Below are positions 45,596-54,425 of a DNA stretch of 64,000 bases, in pieces. The position numbers and the translations under genes are program-made. Origin of the DNA: Corallococcus sp. NCRR (GTDB lineage: Bacteria > Myxococcota > Myxococcia > Myxococcales > Myxococcaceae); NCBI RefSeq assembly GCF_026965535.1, contig NZ_CP114039.1, positions 7,130,001-7,194,000 of the forward strand. Direction: 5' to 3'. Position 1 is the first letter of the stretch, and every line of letters begins with the position of its first letter. The notes beneath the pieces were generated by a model. That model was given only the letters and a program-made list of their open reading frames with translations. It had not been told where the DNA came from and searched no databases.

Positions 45596-45718
45596 TCCAA
45601 CAAGTGCCACGCTCGCGCGCCATCACCTGCGCTGTCGTGACGGGGTGTTGACGGAGGGCGGGCGGCCGCTGACAGGCTTTGACCCGCCTCGTCCGGTGCG
45701 CCATTTTGCGCGGCACCC

Positions 45719-47065
45719 ATGCGACGCCTCCCAGACGCAACCCCGCGCGGCAGGGCCATCACCGTGGACCTCGAGGGCGAGAGCATCCCCGCCATCGAAG
45801 GCGAGCCGGTGGCGTGCTCCCTCATCGCCGCGGGCGAGAACGTCCTCTCCCGCTCCGTGAAGTACCACCGCCCGCGCGGGCCGTACTGCTTCTCCGCGGC
45901 CTGCTCGCACTGCCTCATGCGCGTGGACGGGCTGCCCAACGTCTACACCTGCCGCACCCCCGCGAAGGAGGGCATGCGGCTGGAGCGGCAGAACGCGTAC
46001 CCGTCCGCGAAGGTGGACATCTTCGAGACCATCGACTGGTTCTTCCCCAAGCGCCTGGACCACCACGAGATGTTCGCGGGCGTGCCGGTGGCGGAGGACG
46101 TGATGGCGCGCGTGGCCCGGCAGCTGGCCGGCCTGGGCCTGTTGCCCAGGGAAGCCGGCCCGGAGCCCCTGCCCCCTCGCACCTTCCACACCACCGTCGC
46201 GGTGGTGGGCGGCGGCGCGGCAGGCCTGGAGGCGGCGCGGGTGCTCGCCGGCAAGGGCGTGCCGTTCATGCTCTTCGAGCGCGACGCGAACCTGGGCGGA
46301 CGGCTGGCCCACGGCGCCCCGGAGGACAACGCGCCCTTCGTGCCGGAGGCCACCGCGTTCCCGCAGGGCAGCGTGGTGCGCGGCGCCACCGTCATCGGCC
46401 TGTATGACGACGAGCACGGCCGCTACCTGGCGGTCGCGTCGCAGGAGGCCTCCAACCTGCGGCTGCTCAAGGTCTACGCGAAGCGCTTCCTGCTCACGGT
46501 GGGCGGCCATCCCCCCACCCTCCCCTTCGAGAACAACGACCTGCCCGGCGTCATCGCGGGCCGCGCGGCGAGCCTGCTGTTGCGCAAGCACGACGTGGCG
46601 CCCCAGGTCGCGGCGCTGGTGGGCCACGGCCCGGAGCTGCACGCGCTGGCGCACCTGTTCACCCAGCGCGGCGTGGAGGTGGCGGCGGTGGTGGACCTGA
46701 AGGGCCCGCTGCCCGCGAACGCGCACCCGAAGGCCGTCGTGGGTGACGGGCTCAAGGCGCACGGCCTGCGCGGCGTGACGGCCCTGAGCTTCACGCCCCA
46801 GGGCGGACGCAAGCAGAAGGTGTCGTGCGACGCGGTGGTGGTGTCCGTGCCGGTGGCGCCGGGCTTCGAGCTGGCGCGCCAGGGCGGCGCGAAGGTGGAG
46901 TTCGACGCGGACGCGGGCCATTTCAAGGTCGAGGCGGACGCGGACGGGCGCACGCAGGCGGCGGACGTGTTCGTCGCGGGCGACGTGGCGAAGGTGGGCA
47001 CGGCGAAGGACGCCGCGGCCATGGGCGCGCGCGCGGCGCAGGCGCTGATGGGAGGGCTGTCATGA
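45719..47065 (+). CDS. 2Fe-2S/FAD subunit of an amine-oxidase or cyanide-synthase-like complex
   Basis: 448 residues. The N-terminal ~105 form a plant-type ferredoxin domain with ligands C57, C62, C65 and C78 (SAACSHCLMRV), as in HcnA or the N-terminus of sarcosine oxidase alpha. The remainder is an FAD/NAD(P) oxidoreductase (AVVGGGAAGLEAARVLAGKG, and a C-terminal VFVAGDVAKVG). HcnB-type proteins normally end with a BFD-like iron-sulfur domain; here it is absent and instead begins the next gene. The start of that gene overlaps by 4 bp, so the two subunits are co-translated. Opine or glycine/N-methyl amino acids are the candidate substrates. Confidence 0.85.
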   Translation: MRRLPDATPRGRAITVDLEGESIPAIEGEPVACSLIAAGENVLSRSVKYHRPRGPYCFSAACSHCLMRVDGLPNVYTCRTPAKEGMRLERQNAYPSAKVDIFETIDWFFPKRLDHHEMFAGVPVAEDVMARVARQLAGLGLLPREAGPEPLPPRTFHTTVAVVGGGAAGLEAARVLAGKGVPFMLFERDANLGGRLAHGAPEDNAPFVPEATAFPQGSVVRGATVIGLYDDEHGRYLAVASQEASNLRLLKVYAKRFLLTVGGHPPTLPFENNDLPGVIAGRAASLLLRKHDVAPQVAALVGHGPELHALAHLFTQRGVEVAAVVDLKGPLPANAHPKAVVGDGLKAHGLRGVTALSFTPQGGRKQKVSCDAVVVSVPVAPGFELARQGGAKVEFDADAGHFKVEADADGRTQAADVFVAGDVAKVGTAKDAAAMGARAAQALMGGLS

Positions 47066-48552
47066 GCAAGGCGCTCGTCTGCACCTGCGAGGACGTCACC
47101 GTCACGGACGTGGAGCACGCCATCGAGCGCGGCTACCACGACGTGGAGTCGGTGAAGCGCTACACGGGCTTCGGCACCGGCATCTGCCAGGGCAAGAGCT
47201 GCCACGCCGCGGTGGCCGCGCTGCTCAAGCAGAAGGCCCCGGCGCTCAAGCCGGAGGCCGTCGTCCCCTTCACGCCGCGCCCGCCGCTCTACCCCACGGA
47301 GCTGCGCGTGCTCGCCAGCGCCCCCGTGGACGAGTCCGTCCCGCCCGTGGGCGGCGTGCCCCAGGAGTTGGAGCACTTCCCGTCCGCGCTGCGCCCGGAA
47401 GGGCCGGTGCCGCAGAAGGCGAAGGTGGTCATCATCGGCGGCGGCATCATGGGCCTGTCGCTGGCGTACAACCTGGCGCTGCGCGGGGAGACGGACGTCG
47501 TCGTGCTGGAGCGCGGCTACCTGTGCGCGGGCGCGTCCGGCCGCAACGGCGGCGGCGTGCGCATGCAGTGGGGCACCCCGGCGCTGATTGAACTGGCCAA
47601 GCGCTCCATCGACCTGATGAAGGGCTTCGCGCGCGAGCTGGGCGTCAACGTGTGGCTGCGCCAGGGGGGCTACCTCTTCCTGGCCAAGCGCAAGGACACC
47701 GCGTACCGACTGGATCGCAACGCCGCCCTGCACAACAAGTACGGCGTGCCCACGCGCATCATCACGGCGGACGAGGCGCGGCAGATCGTCCCGGACCTCA
47801 CGATGAAGGACTGCGTGACGGCGGCCTACAACCCGGAGGACGGCGTCATCTTCCCCTGGGCCTTCCTGTGGGGCTACGCGCAGGGCTGCGTGAAGCGCGG
47901 CGTGAAGGTGGAGACGTACACCAACGTCACCGGCTTCGAGACGCACAACGGCCAGGTGCGCAAGGTGAAGACGGACCGGGGCGACATCGCCTGCGACACC
48001 GTCGTGCTCGCCTCCGGCGCGTGGAGCCCCGCGGTCGCGAAGCTGGCGGACGTGAAGCTGCCCAACGAGCCGCACCGCCACGAGATCCTCAGCACCGAAC
48101 CGCTCAAGCCCTTCCTGTCGCCGCTGGTGTCGGTGCTCGACACGGGCCTGTACTTCAGCCAGTCCATGCGCGGCGAAATCGTGGGCGGCATGGGCGACCC
48201 GAAGGAGCCCGCTGGCCCCAACATGGGCAGCACCCTGCGCTTCGTGGCGCGCTTCGCCCAGGCCCTCACGGAGCAGCTGCCGCACGTGGGCCAGGTGAAG
48301 GTGCTGCGCCAGTGGGGCGGCCTCTACGACGTCACCCCGGACAACAACCCCATCCTCGGGCGCACCCCCGGCCTGGACAACCTGCTCCAGATGTCCGGCT
48401 TCGTGGGCCACGGCTTCATGATGGCCCCCGCCGTCGCGGAGCGGATGGCCCGGTGGATGACCTCCGGCGGCTCCGACGAGCTCTTCACCCGCTTCAACCT
48501 CCGCCGCTTCGAGGAAGGCACCCTCGAGCGTGAGGACATGATCATCGGCTGA
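47062..48552 (+). CDS. BFD-ferredoxin fused to D-amino-acid/sarcosine oxidase-type flavoprotein
   Basis: 496 residues. Residues 1-55 are a bacterioferritin-associated-ferredoxin-like [2Fe-2S] domain with C7, C9, C42 and C47 (TCEDVTV, GICQGKSCH). From ~118 a DAO fold begins with VVIIGGGIMGLSLAYNLA. GASGRNGGGVR is the family's flavin motif, and RQWGGLYDVTPDNNPILG lies near the C-terminus. The DAO part matches HcnC / sarcosine oxidase beta. With the upstream gene it forms a two-subunit dehydrogenase. The substrate is uncertain: glycine (cyanide), sarcosine or opines. Confidence 0.87.
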   Translation: MSKALVCTCEDVTVTDVEHAIERGYHDVESVKRYTGFGTGICQGKSCHAAVAALLKQKAPALKPEAVVPFTPRPPLYPTELRVLASAPVDESVPPVGGVPQELEHFPSALRPEGPVPQKAKVVIIGGGIMGLSLAYNLALRGETDVVVLERGYLCAGASGRNGGGVRMQWGTPALIELAKRSIDLMKGFARELGVNVWLRQGGYLFLAKRKDTAYRLDRNAALHNKYGVPTRIITADEARQIVPDLTMKDCVTAAYNPEDGVIFPWAFLWGYAQGCVKRGVKVETYTNVTGFETHNGQVRKVKTDRGDIACDTVVLASGAWSPAVAKLADVKLPNEPHRHEILSTEPLKPFLSPLVSVLDTGLYFSQSMRGEIVGGMGDPKEPAGPNMGSTLRFVARFAQALTEQLPHVGQVKVLRQWGGLYDVTPDNNPILGRTPGLDNLLQMSGFVGHGFMMAPAVAERMARWMTSGGSDELFTRFNLRRFEEGTLEREDMIIG

Positions 48553-48568
48553 AGAATTCCGCCCTCCC

Positions 48569-48597
48569 CGCTCCTGTCTCCGCCTGGGACAGGAGCG
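48569..48597. terminator. Hairpin after the flavoprotein operon
   Basis: CGCTCCTGTC (48569-48578) and GACAGGAGCG (48588-48597) form a perfect 10-bp stem with a 9-base loop, 17 bp after the stop. No U tract follows, so it may stabilise the message end rather than terminate alone. Confidence 0.6.
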
Positions 48598-48828
48598 CCC
48601 CGCATGTCCGCAAAAACGGCACTCCCTGAAAATCACGTAAGTCCCCGGGATGGCTGGGGATTCGCCGCGGAACGTGACGTTTCTTTACAAACGCAACCGG
48701 GTTGCACGGAGCATCCACGCACCACCGTCACGGGAGCGTGACGCCGGGCCCCCTCTGACGGGCGCCATGGCACGGGGCGTGCGTAGGCCTTCCGCGCCGC
48801 GCAATGCCGCGCGGGGGGAGACTCACAG

Positions 48829-49623
48829 ATGGCCGCGAAGAAGCTCTTGGGTGCGATGCTGGTGATGGGCCTGACGGCGTGTGGTTCCGTGGAGCCCATG
48901 GACGTGCCGGACGCGGAGCCCAACGAGGCGCTGGCCTCACAGGAGTCCAACGTCATCGTCGGCACCCTGAACTGGGTGAGCGCCACGTCCCTCTCGGGCA
49001 CGCAGCGCACGAAGTCCCTGGCGGTGGGCTACCTCTCCATCCCGGCGGTGGGCAGCCGCTGCACGGCGTGGCTCGTCTCCAACGACGTGGTCATCACCAA
49101 CAACCACTGCGTGGGCAACTCCTCGGAGGCGGTGGGCGCGCGCGTGTCGTTCAACTACGAGGACGGCGTCGCGTCCGCCTCGCGCGTCTGGTACCCGTGC
49201 GCCACGTTCATCAAGACGTGGAGCAGCGACGACATGACGGCGCTGCGCTGCTCGGCCGTGAACGGCCAGCTGCCCGGCCAGGTGTACGGCTTCCTCACCG
49301 TCTCCAGCACCAACGCGGCGACGAGCGCCAGCGTGTACGTGGTGAACCAGAACTGCGACTACTACACGACGCCGTCCTGCACGCCGACGAAGAAGTCCTC
49401 GCCGGGCAAGGTGCTCAACGGCAACTACAGCACCACGGACATCTCCTACGACGCGGACACGCTGGGCGGCTCGTCCGGCTCGCCCGTCATCTCCACGTCC
49501 ACGAACCAGGTGGTGGCGCTGCACCACATCGGCGTCGGCGGCAACTCGCAGGGCCGCGGCACGGCCAACACCGGCGTGAAGGCCACGCGCGTGAAGGCGC
49601 GCCTGGCGGAGATCGGCCTGTAG
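48829..49623 (+). CDS. Secreted trypsin-like (V8-type) serine protease lipoprotein
   Basis: 264 residues. Lipobox signal peptide (AMLVMGLTACGS). The chymotrypsin-fold triad is visible: H93 in ITNNHCVGN, D134 or D135 in WSSDDMTALRC, and S216 in GGSSGSPV. Six further Cys may form disulfides. There is no long pro-region or C-terminal domain. GGGGAG precedes the ATG. A 13-bp palindrome GCAACCGGGTTGC lies 124 bp upstream (48693-48705) and may be regulatory. Confidence 0.9.
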   Translation: MAAKKLLGAMLVMGLTACGSVEPMDVPDAEPNEALASQESNVIVGTLNWVSATSLSGTQRTKSLAVGYLSIPAVGSRCTAWLVSNDVVITNNHCVGNSSEAVGARVSFNYEDGVASASRVWYPCATFIKTWSSDDMTALRCSAVNGQLPGQVYGFLTVSSTNAATSASVYVVNQNCDYYTTPSCTPTKKSSPGKVLNGNYSTTDISYDADTLGGSSGSPVISTSTNQVVALHHIGVGGNSQGRGTANTGVKATRVKARLAEIGL

Positions 49624-49627
49624 TCGC

Positions 49628-50584
49628 TCAAGTCGCGGACGAGGGCTCCCCTCCGGCCAGCAGCACCGGCCGGGGGGGCGCATCCGTCCCGGTGGGCCCG
49701 GACGGATTCAAGAGCAGCGTCCGCTTCAGGCCGCCCAGCGCCAGCCGCCCCAGGCCCCGCTTGAAGGAGCGCGGCAGGAAGCGCAGCAGCCGCATCACCC
49801 AGCGGTGCCCCAGGCCGGGGTACACCAGCGCCTCGCCCCGCTCGAAGCCCGCCAGGGCCTCGCGGGCGCACTGGCGCAGGGACAGCTCGAAGAACGGCGT
49901 CACCTCCCCCTCCAGGTGCGGCTCCAGCGCCAGCGGGCCGGGGGCCACGAAGGTGACGGGGATGCCCGCGTCCTTCAGCTCCAGGCGCAGGGACTCACTG
50001 AAGCCATCCAGGAAGCGCTGCGTGGCGGCGAACGTCACCGCGCCCGGCATGAACAGGCGCGCCGCGCCCGAGCCCACCGTGAGGATGCCACCCCGCCCGC
50101 GCTCCAGCATGGGGCGCAGCAGGCGGTGGGTGATCATGGCCGGAGCCAGCACGTTCGCCTGCACCAGCTCCTCGATGCGCTTCCAGCGCTCGTCCGCGTA
50201 CAGCCCGCTGGAGGCGTAGTCCGCGTTGTTGATGAGCACGTCCACGCGCACGTAGTTGCGCTCCAGGTGCTCGAAGAGCGCGTCCACGGCGCGCGGATCA
50301 TCCATCCGGCACGCGCGGATCATCACCCCCAGGGTGGGGTTTCGGACGAGCAGCTCCTGCCTCAGGCTTCCCAGGTCGTCCACGTCGCGCGCGACGAGCA
50401 CCAGGGTCCTGACGCGTGGAGAGAGCAGCCGGGCAAGCTCGCGGCCGATGCCGCCAGCTGCGCCGATGATGAGCACGGTACCGTTGTCGATGGGAGGGCG
50501 CATAGGGGGCAGGACCTCGGACAGGAAGGTGTCCATGCGCGGGTGACCCTGCGCGCCCGCCCCGCTGCTCGGCCCGCCCTGCAT
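49628..50584 (-). CDS. Short-chain dehydrogenase/reductase with altered active site
   Basis: 318 residues from ATG 50584. The Rossmann motif GAAGGIG (residues 41-47) and NNAD are those of the SDR superfamily, and the catalytic Ser172 is in VGSGAARL. The residue 13 positions later should be Tyr but is Phe185 (AVTFAATQRF), and the Lys at +4 is Gln189. Both key residues are thus replaced. The protein may be an inactive SDR used for binding, or use another mechanism. The start is uncertain (50626 and 50536 are alternatives). It is convergent with the serine protease. Confidence 0.82.
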   Translation of the reverse strand: MQGGPSSGAGAQGHPRMDTFLSEVLPPMRPPIDNGTVLIIGAAGGIGRELARLLSPRVRTLVLVARDVDDLGSLRQELLVRNPTLGVMIRACRMDDPRAVDALFEHLERNYVRVDVLINNADYASSGLYADERWKRIEELVQANVLAPAMITHRLLRPMLERGRGGILTVGSGAARLFMPGAVTFAATQRFLDGFSESLRLELKDAGIPVTFVAPGPLALEPHLEGEVTPFFELSLRQCAREALAGFERGEALVYPGLGHRWVMRLLRFLPRSFKRGLGRLALGGLKRTLLLNPSGPTGTDAPPRPVLLAGGEPSSAT

Positions 50585-50649
50585 GTCCCCTTGCCCTGGA
50601 GGCAGGCGGGCATTAAGCGTTTCCATGTTCCCGCTGGAGGAGGACACCC

Positions 50650-51111
50650 ATGGCAGGCCCTTCACGCATCCTCGTACCGGTGGACCTGAAGGACGGTTCC
50701 CGGTCCGTCGTGGACTACGCGCTGCAACTCGCCCGCCCCTTTGGCGCGACGGTGGACGTCGTGCACGCCTGGGAGCCGCCGCAGTACGTGGCGCCGGACC
50801 TGCTGGTGGCCTCGCCCGGCTGGGACGCCACCTCGCTGGAGGCGATGGCGCGCGACACCGCGGGCAAGGAGCTGGAGGCGCTCTTGCGCAAGGTGGACGG
50901 CACCGCGCCCGTGGCCCTGTCCCACCGCGTGGTGATTGGCGAGGCGGGCAACGTGGTGCTGGAGGAGGCCGAGCGCGGGAAGTACGACCTCATCGTGATG
51001 GGCACGCACCAGCGCAAGGGGCTCACCCGCATGCTGCTGGGCAGCGTGGCGCAGAAGGTGGTGGGCCACGCCGTGTGTCCGGTGCTCACCCTGCACGTCA
51101 GCCCCGAATAG
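50650..51111 (+). CDS. Universal stress protein (UspA family)
   Basis: 153 residues, a single Usp domain: ILVPVDLKDGSRSVVDYAL at the start, and the ATP-binding signature GTHQRKGLTRMLLGSV (G-2x-G-9x-G type) near the C-terminus. Such proteins are induced in stress and starvation and bind ATP. GGAGGAGG lies upstream of the ATG. It is divergent from the SDR gene with under 70 bp between. Confidence 0.92.
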   Translation: MAGPSRILVPVDLKDGSRSVVDYALQLARPFGATVDVVHAWEPPQYVAPDLLVASPGWDATSLEAMARDTAGKELEALLRKVDGTAPVALSHRVVIGEAGNVVLEEAERGKYDLIVMGTHQRKGLTRMLLGSVAQKVVGHAVCPVLTLHVSPE

Positions 51112-51129
51112 CGGCTCCGGGGTCCGCGG

Positions 51130-51807
51130 CTAGGGCTCCGCCCACTGCCGCAGGAGGTTGTGGTACACGCCCGTGAGCATCACCAGCGCGGGGCTCTTGG
51201 GCACCTCGCGGGTGAGCTGCATGATGGACGTGTCCATGTCGAAGAGCAGCGAGCGCTGCCCGGCGTCGCGGATCATGCTCTGCACCCAGAAGAACGACGC
51301 CAGCCGCACGCCGCGCGTCACCGGCGTGACGTGGTGCAGGCTGGTGGACGGGTAGACGATGAGGTCCCCCGCCGGCAGCTTCGCCGAGTGGTTGCCGTAG
51401 GTGTCCTCCACCACCAGCTCACCGCCGTCGTAGCTGTCCGGGTCGCTCAAGAAGAGCGTGGCGGACACGTCCGTGCGGATGCGCTGGTTCGAGCCCAGGA
51501 GCGGCCGGATGGCGTTGTCCACGTGCGAGCCGAAGTCCATCCCCTGCTCGTAGCGGTTGAACAGCGGCGGGAAGACGCGCTGGGGCAGCACGGCGGAGAT
51601 GAACAGCGGGCTCTTCTCCAGGCCGGCCAGCACCAGGTCCCCCAGCTCCCGGGCGGCGGGGCTGCCCTCGGGCAGTTGGAGGTTCTTCTTCACCTGCGCG
51701 GACTGCTTGCCGGCGGTGGTCCGGCCATCCTCCCACGCCGCCTTGTCGAAGACGGCGCGGCAGTGGGCCACCTGCTCGGGCGTGAGGACCTGCGGGATGT
51801 GCACCAT
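51130..51807 (-). CDS. piuC: PiuC/PKHD-type Fe(II)/2-oxoglutarate dioxygenase
   Basis: 225 residues. The double-stranded beta-helix ligands are clear: H95 and D97 in GSHVDNAI, H158 in [12 protein letters not shown], and R168 for 2-oxoglutarate. The N-terminus [13 protein letters not shown] is that of PiuC, an enzyme encoded next to siderophore receptors in many Gram-negatives and iron-repressed there. The gene follows the receptor by 42 bp on the same strand, so it is likely in the Fur-controlled transcript. Confidence 0.9.
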   Translation of the reverse strand: MVHIPQVLTPEQVAHCRAVFDKAAWEDGRTTAGKQSAQVKKNLQLPEGSPAARELGDLVLAGLEKSPLFISAVLPQRVFPPLFNRYEQGMDFGSHVDNAIRPLLGSNQRIRTDVSATLFLSDPDSYDGGELVVEDTYGNHSAKLPAGDLIVYPSTSLHHVTPVTRGVRLASFFWVQSMIRDAGQRSLLFDMDTSIMQLTREVPKSPALVMLTGVYHNLLRQWAEP

Positions 51808-51849
51808 CATGATGAACGTCCTCCTACGCCCGGCAGGCAGCGCGCGCGA

Positions 51850-54183
51850 CTAGAACCGCACGTGCGCGGACAGCAGGGCGGAAACGCCGTCCGCCGGCAC
51901 GGCCTGACCGCCGTAGTACGAGTCGTAGTAGAGCTTGTCGGTCAGGTTGTAGACGTTGAGCTGCAGGTCCACCTTCTTGATGCTGTAGGACGCGAACGCG
52001 TCGAAGCGCCAGAAGTTGGGGACCTTGGTGAGCAGCACCGTCGCGTTGGCCGGGTTGTTCACCGTGGCCACGTCCTGGTAGGTGGCGCCGCCGCCCACGG
52101 ACAGGGTGTCCAGGATGGCGTACGTGGTCCACAGCGAGAAGCTGCGCTTGGGCGTGTTCACCAGGCGCTGGTCCACCAGGAATTCATTGGTGTGCTCGCG
52201 GATGCTCGCGTCCAGGAACGTGTAGTTGGCGAACACGTTCCAGCGGCGCACCGGCGAACCGGCGACGCCCAGCGCGTAGCCCTGCACCCGCTGCTTGCCC
52301 TCCAGCACCGTGGGCGGGCCGTCCGGATCCGAGTTCGGCACGCGCGCGTTCAGCTTGTTGGTGCGGAACACGGCCGCGTTGACGCTCAGGCGCTCCGCGA
52401 TGAGGTCGGACTTGGCGCCGATCTCGAAGGTCTCGTTCTTCTCCGGATCCAGGGTGACGGTGGCGTCGGACAGCGTCGCCAGCTCCGCGCTGGGGTTCTG
52501 GGACGTGCCGTACATGCCGTAGACGCTGGTGTTCTCCGCCGGGTGGAGCACCAGGCCCACGCGCCAGTTGAACAGGCTGTTCTCCTGCTCGAAGGCCGCG
52601 ATGTCGCCGTTCGCGGCCTTGGTCTCGTAGTCGCTGTGCAGGTTGTCCAGGCGCAGCGTGCCCAGGACCTCCACGTACTTGCCGATCTGGATCTGATCCG
52701 ACGCGTACGCGCCCAGGTTCCACTGGCGGCTGTAGTTGGTGGCGCCCGGGACGCGCGCCACGCCGGACAGGTCCGGGCTGTTGTCCGGATCAAACAGGTC
52801 CGCCGGCAGGTTGCCGCCGTTCACGGTGAGGTTGGCGCGGCCCTGCTCACGCTGCTCGCGGGACACGTCCAGACCGAAGTTGGCCGTGTGCTTGAGGAAG
52901 CCCGTGTTGAACACGCCGCGCACGTCCAGCTGGTCCGCGAAGTAGGTGTTGTCCGCGGTCGTCTCGAAGCGCTGGCGTCCGATGGTGGTGGGGTTCGTGG
53001 TGGGCGTCAGGCCGCGCGGCGCGGTGGGCCGGGCGAAGCGGTCCACGCCGCCGTAGCGCAGGGTGTTCGTCAGACGGAAGGTGTTGCCCAGGTCCGCCAG
53101 GAGGCGCGCCGTGCCGATGTGCACGTTCACGAGCTCCGCGTCGCTGTCCTTCACGCCGTAGAAGTTCCCGCGGGGCACGTCCAGCGTGACGCCCACGGGG
53201 TAGCCGTTGAAGTACGGCTGGCCGTAATCCGGGACGCTGTCCTCGTGCTGGTAGAAGTAGTCCACTTCCAGGGCGACCTTGTCCGCCAACTGGAAGCGCG
53301 CGGACGGCGCGATGCCCGCCCGGTTCTCCTTCACCACGTCACGTCCGGCGACGCCGGACAGCTGCCCCACGGCGCTCACGCGGAACTGGACGCTGTCGGA
53401 GATCTCCTGGTTGACGTCCGCCTCGATGCGGCCCGTGGGCGCCGTGCCGCCCGACAGGCGCAGGTCCGTGAAGGAGCCCTTGCGCGCCTTCTTCGTCACC
53501 AGGTTGATGGCGCCGCCCGTGGAGCCTCGGCCGAACAGCACCGACGACGGGCCGAAGTAGACCTCCACGCCCTCCAGGTTGAACGTGTCGCGGGTGAACC
53601 AGCCCAGGTCGCGCACGCCGTCGCGCAGCGTGTCCGTCTGGGCGGAGAAGCCGCGCAGCGAGAAGGAGTCACCCTGCCGGCCACCCTCGCCCGCCGTCAC
53701 CGTGATGCCGGACACGTTGCGAAGCGCGTCGCGCAGCGTCGTCGCCTGCTGCTCCTCCATCACGCGCTCGGGGACCACCGTGATGGTCTGCGGCGTGTCC
53801 ACCAGCGGCCGCGGCAGGCGGGCCAGGCTGGGCTCCGTGACGTTGTACTTCTGCGTCTCACCCTCCACGGACACTTCCGGCAGGACGTACGCGTCGTCCT
53901 CGTTGGGCTGCGCCGCCGTCGCGCCCGTGGGCGCGGACTCCGGGGTGCGCTCGGGAGCCGGGGACTCCTGGTCCACCGGGGCAGTCTCCGCCGGCCGGGA
54001 CTCCTGCACCGGCGCCGCCGTCTCGCCCGTCACCGGCGCCTCCTGCGCCACCGCGCCACCCGCCGCCAGGGCGGAGGCGAGGCCCACGGCGGCGGGGCCC
54101 CAGGGCCAGAGCGCGCCGCGCACGCCTCCAGGGTTGCCATTCGAAGAGCGGATACCAGAACGACCGGGCTTAGCTGTGGACAC
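51850..54183 (-). CDS. TonB-dependent siderophore receptor
   Basis: 777 residues. After a signal region (WPWGPAAVGLASALAAGGAVAQ), a Pro/Glu/Thr-rich extension leads to the plug domain: TPQTITVVPERVMEEQQAT, LRDALRNVSGITVTAGEGG and FSLRGFSAQTD. The 22-strand barrel ends with an aromatic residue (VRF). It resembles the catecholate-siderophore branch (Fiu/PiuA). The GTG at 54183 is chosen because GAGGGGA lies just upstream; GTG 54207 is possible. A perfect Fur box is centred 40 bp upstream. PiuC follows. Confidence 0.93.
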   Translation of the reverse strand: MSTAKPGRSGIRSSNGNPGGVRGALWPWGPAAVGLASALAAGGAVAQEAPVTGETAAPVQESRPAETAPVDQESPAPERTPESAPTGATAAQPNEDDAYVLPEVSVEGETQKYNVTEPSLARLPRPLVDTPQTITVVPERVMEEQQATTLRDALRNVSGITVTAGEGGRQGDSFSLRGFSAQTDTLRDGVRDLGWFTRDTFNLEGVEVYFGPSSVLFGRGSTGGAINLVTKKARKGSFTDLRLSGGTAPTGRIEADVNQEISDSVQFRVSAVGQLSGVAGRDVVKENRAGIAPSARFQLADKVALEVDYFYQHEDSVPDYGQPYFNGYPVGVTLDVPRGNFYGVKDSDAELVNVHIGTARLLADLGNTFRLTNTLRYGGVDRFARPTAPRGLTPTTNPTTIGRQRFETTADNTYFADQLDVRGVFNTGFLKHTANFGLDVSREQREQGRANLTVNGGNLPADLFDPDNSPDLSGVARVPGATNYSRQWNLGAYASDQIQIGKYVEVLGTLRLDNLHSDYETKAANGDIAAFEQENSLFNWRVGLVLHPAENTSVYGMYGTSQNPSAELATLSDATVTLDPEKNETFEIGAKSDLIAERLSVNAAVFRTNKLNARVPNSDPDGPPTVLEGKQRVQGYALGVAGSPVRRWNVFANYTFLDASIREHTNEFLVDQRLVNTPKRSFSLWTTYAILDTLSVGGGATYQDVATVNNPANATVLLTKVPNFWRFDAFASYSIKKVDLQLNVYNLTDKLYYDSYYGGQAVPADGVSALLSAHVRF

Positions 54184-54214
54184 GAATCCCCTCGGGATGG
54201 GAAGCACTGCCTAA

Positions 54215-54231
54215 ATGAGAATGATTCTCAT
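54215..54231. promoter_or_regulatory. Fur box upstream of the TonB-dependent receptor
   Basis: ATGAGAATGATTCTCAT is an 8-1-8 perfect palindrome matching the Fur consensus with the characteristic GAGAATGATTCTC core. It lies 32-48 bp upstream of the receptor start, so Fe-Fur should repress the receptor-piuC transcript. Confidence 0.9.
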
Positions 54232-54354
54232 ATGCAGGACCCTGATTCGCGTTACAAGAAATTTCTTCCCGTCGACACTGGGTGGAACAAAGACAGGCGA
54301 TCGTTACGGCACTGCCTTGCATCAGAAGGACGAATGCCACACGCCGCCGGGTGA

Positions 54355-54391
54355 AAACGACGAAGCCCGGAGCCGCTGTCGCGGTCCGGGC
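54355..54391 (-). terminator. Terminator downstream of the PepSY gene
   Basis: Reading leftward, GCCCGGACCGC pairs with GCGGCTCCGGGC across a 4-base loop (54365-54391, one bulge), followed by a TTCGTCGTTTTC tract (54352-54363). It separates the TonB-PepSY transcript from the Fur-controlled receptor unit. Confidence 0.75.
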
Positions 54392-54425
54392 CTCGGGAGA
54401 TGTCTGGGTTGACTGAAGCGTAACG

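Noticed and set aside
43678..45939. 753-codon open frame on the - strand
   Set aside because: Antisense to the anti-sigma and bactofilin-like genes; no protein motif.
46474..48636. 720-codon open frame on the - strand
   Set aside because: Antisense to two well-defined flavoprotein genes.
51160..54354. 1064-codon open frame on the + strand
   Set aside because: It lies antisense to the receptor and piuC genes and is Arg/His/Val-rich in the way typical of a GC-rich shadow frame. No domain, and the opposite strand has clear families.
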